Assembly: GCA_016764015.1 (NCBI GenBank)
Contig: JAESSR010000068.1
Coordinates: 1 to 10,212, forward strand
Reading direction: 5' to 3'
Origin: Phycisphaerales bacterium
GTDB lineage: Bacteria; Planctomycetota; Phycisphaerae; Phycisphaerales; UBA1924
Length of the DNA: 10,212 nucleotides
The first letter of the stretch is position 1. Every line of letters starts with the position of its first letter. A model generated the notes under the pieces. The model searched no databases. It had not been told where the DNA came from and saw only the letters and a list, made by a program, of their open reading frames with translations. Positions 5,742 to 10,212 of this stretch are shown in pieces. The position numbers were made by a program, and so were the translations under genes.

Positions 5742-8700
5742 CAGACGCTCACCTTGCCCATCAGACGGGTCACCTCGTCGGGGAGATCAAAGTGGGGGAA
5801 GCGTTCCCTTGTCTCGTGATACATCGCCTCAGCTTTATCCTGTTCGCCCATCGCCCAATGATACATCCCGAGCACCTGCATGATGACCCACTTATTCTCG
5901 TCATAGTACATTCGATCTTCGAGATCACGCAGGAGCATGACATTGCGAGGCACATTGTTGTACCACAATGAATCCTTCCCAAATCGTTCTTCAATCACCT
6001 CTGAGGAGATAGTTTTCTTGAGTCGATACGCCAGGCTGCCGCCCCATTTGATCTCGACATCAAGATCAAAGTAATCATCAAGGAGCATCATCGACAGATG
6101 GATATGCGGATGGTACTGATGGATGAAATCTTGATGGATCACCAGTGCGCCTTTGAGCAATCTTGGGAAAAACTCTCGAACGACAAAGTCAGTCACGGGC
6201 AGTGCTTTGCACAGATCGATCCCGAGTATCTCGATCGGGTCATCATCACGGTACCCAGCTTTAATCACATCACCCGGGCGAACATCGAGCATGTCGGCAT
6301 ATGCTTGCATGTTTTCGGTGAACACGCCGAGAAAGCTCTGATCCTTTGAAAAATCATGTTTGGGATAGTTCCGCTCGAGATGCTCAAGAATATAATCATC
6401 ATCAATCTCAAAGAGGTCATATACACGGATGAGTTTGTTCAACTCCCCTGGATGATCTTCAAGGCGAGGATTCTGCAAGAGCCCCTGAACCAGACTCATC
6501 GTTGTGCCACCAATAAAGCATCCGGAATCAACGATCGAACCTCTGAACTGATAGTCCCGTCCAGCGTCAAAGTAGAGTGCCTTGTCACCCTCAGTGAGCA
6601 TCGAGGGGAACTTCTTCAACGAACTCGGTGCGAGTTTTTTAAACCGTTTGATGAGTTGAGTAGCTCTTTTATCGTTTGTAATCATGCCCGCCTGCGATGT
6701 CACACTATCGATATTGGCTTGCACTTCGTTATCAATGGGTTGTGCATCGTCTTGTGCTACGGTGGGCTTGGGCTCAACTAGTGCATTGATATGAGTTTGA
6801 GATACAGCCGGTCGGTCGCGCTCTGCGCTCACAGGTACCGGCCCATGGTCTTGCATCCCGGTACCGATACGATTCCGGTAATACTTGATCATATTGGCGG
6901 GTGATATTCGACCAGTGAGTTTGTGATACAGAGTGTAGTCATACTTCTGGAAATCAAGAATCCCGCGCAGGCTATCGAGCATGTAGAAGAACAGTTCATC
7001 ATTGAGTTCGCCCTGTGCATCCGCTAGGATATCGCCAAGCACATCGAAGGCTGCGCTCTCAGCACCAGACTTGATCCCGTTCTGACGCAGCTTCATAATC
7101 AAATGCTCAGCCGTCTTCACCGCGGTATCCCCGAGTCGATGTTCGAGCCCAAACTTGGTCAGGTTCTCGTGAATATTTGTCCAGATCAGACCCTGCCTAC
7201 GGATCTTGTCTGAATCCCACCCGGTGTTCGAAATACTGTCGCTTCGATCACGGTATGTAATCACGATATCGGAGATGTAGAGCACCCGTTTGGCAAAGTG
7301 ATACAAGAACGGCGTATGTGGCAAGTCCTCATGCTCAGCAGGCGGATAGGTCAAACCAGAATCGAGATACAAGAATCTGTCGATCAGCGTCCCCCATGCC
7401 CGCATAGGAACATATTGCCCGCCGGGGATGAACGAGGCGCCAAGATATGCTTGCTCGCCATCGACGATGGTATCAGGGTGTCCGTCATGCGACTTATCAA
7501 AGTCGCGATCGAAGTTGAGGCGCTGCCCATCGGACATTATCCGATCGCAGCTGCCGATGACTACCTGGCATCCGGTAGACTGTGCCTGATCAACAAGTGT
7601 AGAGATCGCATGCTTTGAGCTGAAATAATCGTCCGAATCAAGGAAGAAGAGATACGCGCCCCGTGCATGCTCTACGCCGGTGTTGCGTGCTGGGCCGAGT
7701 CCTTGATTGATCTCATGCGTGACGAGTTTGATGCGATCATCTTTGGGAGCATACTTTTCAACAAACTTGCGAGAGTCATCAGGGGACTGGTCATCGACAA
7801 AGATGATTTCAAGATTTGGATAATCCTGCTTGAGCACGCTCTTGATGCAATCCTCGATGAAGTTTTCAACGCCATAGAACGGGATAATAATCGAAACCTT
7901 CGGCGTGTAATTCTGTGACGAGTTCAAACTCACAGCACCCTGATGCGTCATCCATACACGCAAACCGAGTGTCCGTAGATCTTCCTCAGAGTATTTTTCT
8001 CGAGCTATAGCAAAGAACTCATTGGGCTTATTCTTGCTGATGATCCGGTCAACCTCGACATCGAACACGCTCTCCATGACATCGAGCACTTCGCTCGCTG
8101 AGCAGAAGTTCGAGCATGATCCGACCATCGTGCCATCAAGGTCGTGAACATAGCTCACCATGCCCTTGGCATCATCTTCTGGGATTCCATCGGCGATGAG
8201 CAACTCGATGAGTTCATCGGGACTCATCGCCAAGTGTGCCCAATCAGGGATCGGGTTGTTGCCGGTGAAGCTATATTCTGCTGGCGGAGTTTTTACTCCT
8301 GAGTTTGCAGGGTCGATCTCGTTAATCGCACTCTGCGAGGAGTACCACACATGATGTCCAAGTGTGCCGGCCCATAATGGACAACCCTGGAAGTAAACAA
8401 CACCATCGGGCTTGAGGAATCGTTTGAGCGAGTTGCAAAGTTTCTGGAAATCAGGAATATGCTCAATGATCGCGATGCCATAAATAATATCGAAGCTGTT
8501 CTCTTCGAGATCAGCATCCGAAGCATCGCATACCTTGAACTCCACGCCATTGGGCAAGGGCTCATCGCTTTTCCAGTCGCCAATATTCGTAGCGATAACG
8601 GAATGCGCACCGTTGCTCATAAACAATCGAGCCGATGCAAGGTGGAAATCACTCCCGATTTCAAGTATTCGTTTGCCTCGAATATCAACCCGATCGGTAA

Positions 8701-10212
8701 ACCGCTCAAACTCTTCAAAGTGATACTCAGACCCGTGCTCACGCACATAATCAGAAACCTGCAGCTTCCTCTTGGAACTCCGCTTTGGCTTGCTCTCAAC
8801 AAGCGGTGTCGCTGCCTCAGGCACTATTTCTTCTGCGATCGGTGCGCCAAGTAGATCGTTCATCCGCTGGGTCTGAAGCGATAGATAAGAGTCGTAGATA
8901 GATGCGCACTCTTCACGAAGTTGCTCGATATCTCCGCGTTGATTCATGATCTGCTTTGTGAGATTTACGAGTGCTTTAAAGTTCTCAGCCTGGTGATACG
9001 GAATCGTCGAATCGATCCCGACTGATCCGCCGCAGGTTGTCAGGATCGGCATGCGATGGGCGAGTGCTTCGAGGGTTTTAATCTTGATCCCTGTGCCGCC
9101 GCGTTCGGGGTTGATGATGATATCGCAGGTCGCAAAGAAATCGCCTGGCTTGTCGACACGCCCAACCATCTTCGCGTTCACTTTGTTCAAGACCGACGCA
9201 GGCACAAAGTCCTTGAGCGTCTTGCATACGCCGCCAGCGATATGTATCTCAGAGTGCTCCATAAGCTCAGAGTCTTGCGCCCAGAGCTTGAGATACTCCC
9301 CAAGGTTCTGCTCATTGACCCAGTTGCTCGATCCGAAGTACCCGATCCTCAGCTTCTCAGTTGGCTCTGCCTGGGGAATATCTTGCTTCTCGAATATGGG
9401 GGCGATGACTCGAACCCTCGACGGGTCTCCCAGCTCACGAAAGCCGTCGGCTTCGTGTTCCTGCATGGCCACGATCACATCGGAGCGATCACAAGCAATT
9501 TTCTCGCCACGCTTATCGATGCTCATCCATCCAGATTCAGGATACCCTTGCTCGAGCATTCGCCGATTGCGATCGACAAAGCTGTCGTGTGTGAGCAGAA
9601 TCTTCTGTGTGTACTCACTGAGCCGATCGAAGATCGCGCTCATAAACGAATAGTTCGTGATCGCGATGTCATACTCATACTCACGAGCAAGCTGATCCAC
9701 AGCCTCCATTGCTTCAATCCCACACCAATCATCAACATGCAGATTGAGCCCGTTGTAGTTGGAGCCAGTCAGCTTAGATTTGACCTGGATTTCTTTGTAG
9801 AGATCAAACTCATGGAGCGCCATCCGGCGCATGTCTCCGCTTACCTCGCCCAGGTCATACCCGTAATAGACAAGGTGCGTGATGTATCCTGCCCGTTTCA
9901 TATGGTCAAGCCACAAGCGCATCAGCGTGGAGTTGCCCTCTTGCTTGTATGGGTGAAAAGATGTAAAGAACATCGCATATTTGCGATTCGTATCCTCTTT
10001 ATTCTCTAGTCGGCTCAGCAGATATTCTGGCGTAATCAACAATGCGGGTGTGCTTCGAGGAATCCACAAATCGCAATCGATCTTCTTCACCGGGAATGAT
10101 TCGCATCGCTCGTAGTAGGGGAGGAACTCAACGCGATCAGTCAGATCATGTTGATCGATAAAGTTCCAAACGCTATAAATTTCGTCAGCACACCGACGCC
10201 CACTGAGAACCA
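5741..10212 (-). CDS. Giant multidomain glycosyltransferase-methyltransferase (GT4-MT-GT2-MT), N-terminus outside window
   Basis: At least 1,489 residues are visible. The frame stays open from the GTG at 10090 to the right edge, so that GTG is probably internal. Numbering below counts from it. Domain 1 (~37-415) is GT4-like: LRIGYFGSSNW (247-257), HIAGG (283-287) and GGTGIKIKTLEALAH (331-345), the subtype keeping only the second Glu of E-x7-E. A Pro/Lys-rich linker follows. Domain 2 (~450-700) is a class I methyltransferase: RILEIGSD (474-481), NSFDIIYGIAIIEHI (531-545), FLKPDGVVYFQG. Domain 3 (~730-960) is GT2: VSIIIPFYGVENFIEDC, VDDQSPDD (765-772), DxD at 818-820, and an acidic HED at 920-922. 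A ~55-residue Pro/Gln/Asp linker (1080-1135) follows. Domain 4 (~1160-1360) is TylF/MycF-like: VDSGCFIGGTT (1187-1197), Asp1225, Asp1292 and Asp1321 as probable metal or substrate ligands. Residues ~1395-1435 look like one TPR-like helix pair. It would extend and methylate the exported glycan in one polypeptide. Its stop overlaps the next start (TGATG). Confidence 0.87.
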   Translation of the reverse strand, partial: VLSGRRCADEIYSVWNFIDQHDLTDRVEFLPYYERCESFPVKKIDCDLWIPRSTPALLITPEYLLSRLENKEDTNRKYAMFFTSFHPYKQEGNSTLMRLWLDHMKRAGYITHLVYYGYDLGEVSGDMRRMALHEFDLYKEIQVKSKLTGSNYNGLNLHVDDWCGIEAMEAVDQLAREYEYDIAITNYSFMSAIFDRLSEYTQKILLTHDSFVDRNRRMLEQGYPESGWMSIDKRGEKIACDRSDVIVAMQEHEADGFRELGDPSRVRVIAPIFEKQDIPQAEPTEKLRIGYFGSSNWVNEQNLGEYLKLWAQDSELMEHSEIHIAGGVCKTLKDFVPASVLNKVNAKMVGRVDKPGDFFATCDIIINPERGGTGIKIKTLEALAHRMPILTTCGGSVGIDSTIPYHQAENFKALVNLTKQIMNQRGDIEQLREECASIYDSYLSLQTQRMNDLLGAPIAEEIVPEAATPLVESKPKRSSKRKLQVSDYVREHGSEYHFEEFERFTDRVDIRGKRILEIGSDFHLASARLFMSNGAHSVIATNIGDWKSDEPLPNGVEFKVCDASDADLEENSFDIIYGIAIIEHIPDFQKLCNSLKRFLKPDGVVYFQGCPLWAGTLGHHVWYSSQSAINEIDPANSGVKTPPAEYSFTGNNPIPDWAHLAMSPDELIELLIADGIPEDDAKGMVSYVHDLDGTMVGSCSNFCSASEVLDVMESVFDVEVDRIISKNKPNEFFAIAREKYSEEDLRTLGLRVWMTHQGAVSLNSSQNYTPKVSIIIPFYGVENFIEDCIKSVLKQDYPNLEIIFVDDQSPDDSRKFVEKYAPKDDRIKLVTHEINQGLGPARNTGVEHARGAYLFFLDSDDYFSSKHAISTLVDQAQSTGCQVVIGSCDRIMSDGQRLNFDRDFDKSHDGHPDTIVDGEQAYLGASFIPGGQYVPMRAWGTLIDRFLYLDSGLTYPPAEHEDLPHTPFLYHFAKRVLYISDIVITYRDRSDSISNTGWDSDKIRRQGLIWTNIHENLTKFGLEHRLGDTAVKTAEHLIMKLRQNGIKSGAESAAFDVLGDILADAQGELNDELFFYMLDSLRGILDFQKYDYTLYHKLTGRISPANMIKYYRNRIGTGMQDHGPVPVSAERDRPAVSQTHINALVEPKPTVAQDDAQPIDNEVQANIDSVTSQAGMITNDKRATQLIKRFKKLAPSSLKKFPSMLTEGDKALYFDAGRDYQFRGSIVDSGCFIGGTTMSLVQGLLQNPRLEDHPGELNKLIRVYDLFEIDDDYILEHLERNYPKHDFSKDQSFLGVFTENMQAYADMLDVRPGDVIKAGYRDDDPIEILGIDLCKALPVTDFVVREFFPRLLKGALVIHQDFIHQYHPHIHLSMMLLDDYFDLDVEIKWGGSLAYRLKKTISSEVIEERFGKDSLWYNNVPRNVMLLRDLEDRMYYDENKWVIMQVLGMYHWAMGEQDKAEAMYHETRERFPHFDLPDEVTRLMGKVSV
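5748..5755 (-). promoter_or_regulatory. Shine-Dalgarno for the methyltransferase-coiled-coil gene
   Basis: On the minus strand AAGGTGAG lies 6 bases before the ATG at 5739-5741, inside the last codons (GKVSV) of the upstream giant gene. It matches the core of the ribosome-binding consensus and fixes the start of the methyltransferase gene despite the TGATG overlap. It is the only convincing Shine-Dalgarno at the gene starts visible in this window. Confidence 0.6.

Noticed and set aside
9056..10009. Long plus-strand open frame (317 codons) opposite the giant gene
   Set aside because: It lies wholly antisense to the GT4 domain of the giant protein, whose motifs are unmistakable. Its translation shows no domain motif. 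It looks like a by-product of codon bias on the other strand.
1..10212. tRNA, rRNA, CRISPR arrays, transposons, integrase sites
   Set aside because: No cloverleaf, no spaced identical repeats, no terminal inverted repeats and no transposase motifs were seen, and nearly all bases are occupied by the listed coding regions.

Overview
The window (10,212 bp, about half G+C) is a dense piece of a bacterial chromosome, probably from a planctomycete, possibly of the Phycisphaerae type. That assignment is an inference. It rests on the cytochrome c assembly protein at the left edge, whose haem-handling loop reads WGWDAKENG followed by HARWGGM, a form I associate with Planctomycetes and their relatives. 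It also rests on the general lack of Shine-Dalgarno sequences. No rRNA, tRNA, CRISPR array, insertion sequence or phage gene is visible. Almost every base is coding, and no gene-free stretch exceeds about 15 bp.

Left part (1-2630, + strand): the 3' end of a ccsA/resC-type cytochrome c biogenesis gene is followed after 12 bp by a family GT4 glycosyltransferase. That gene overlaps a family GT2 glycosyltransferase by an ATGA junction. Right part (2627-10212, - strand): a tightly packed four-gene operon, read right to left. It begins with a giant multidomain protein that enters from beyond the right edge, ordered GT4 glycosyltransferase, methyltransferase, GT2 glycosyltransferase, TylF-like methyltransferase, short helical tail. 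Next come a methyltransferase with a long repetitive coiled coil, an ABC-2 polysaccharide permease (Wzm/KpsM type) and its ATPase (Wzt/KpsT type). The two gene groups converge and overlap by 4 bp at their stop codons.

Together this is an ABC-transporter-dependent surface polysaccharide locus (O-antigen-like, capsule-like or S-layer-glycan-like). The glycosyltransferases would build a lipid-linked glycan at the inner face of the membrane. The methyltransferases would modify or cap it, and the Wzm/Wzt pair would export it. No nucleotide-sugar synthesis genes are present, so the sugars cannot be named.

The most unusual parts are the giant four-domain enzyme and the methyltransferase-coiled-coil protein. 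The coiled coil of the latter repeats with an exact 56-residue period (8 heptads), each period marked by a cysteine-containing ELLxxCD motif. Methyltransferase plus coiled coil beside Wzm/Wzt recalls the WbdD chain-length ruler of E. coli O9a, but the ATPase here lacks the carbohydrate-binding tail that normally accompanies that mechanism.
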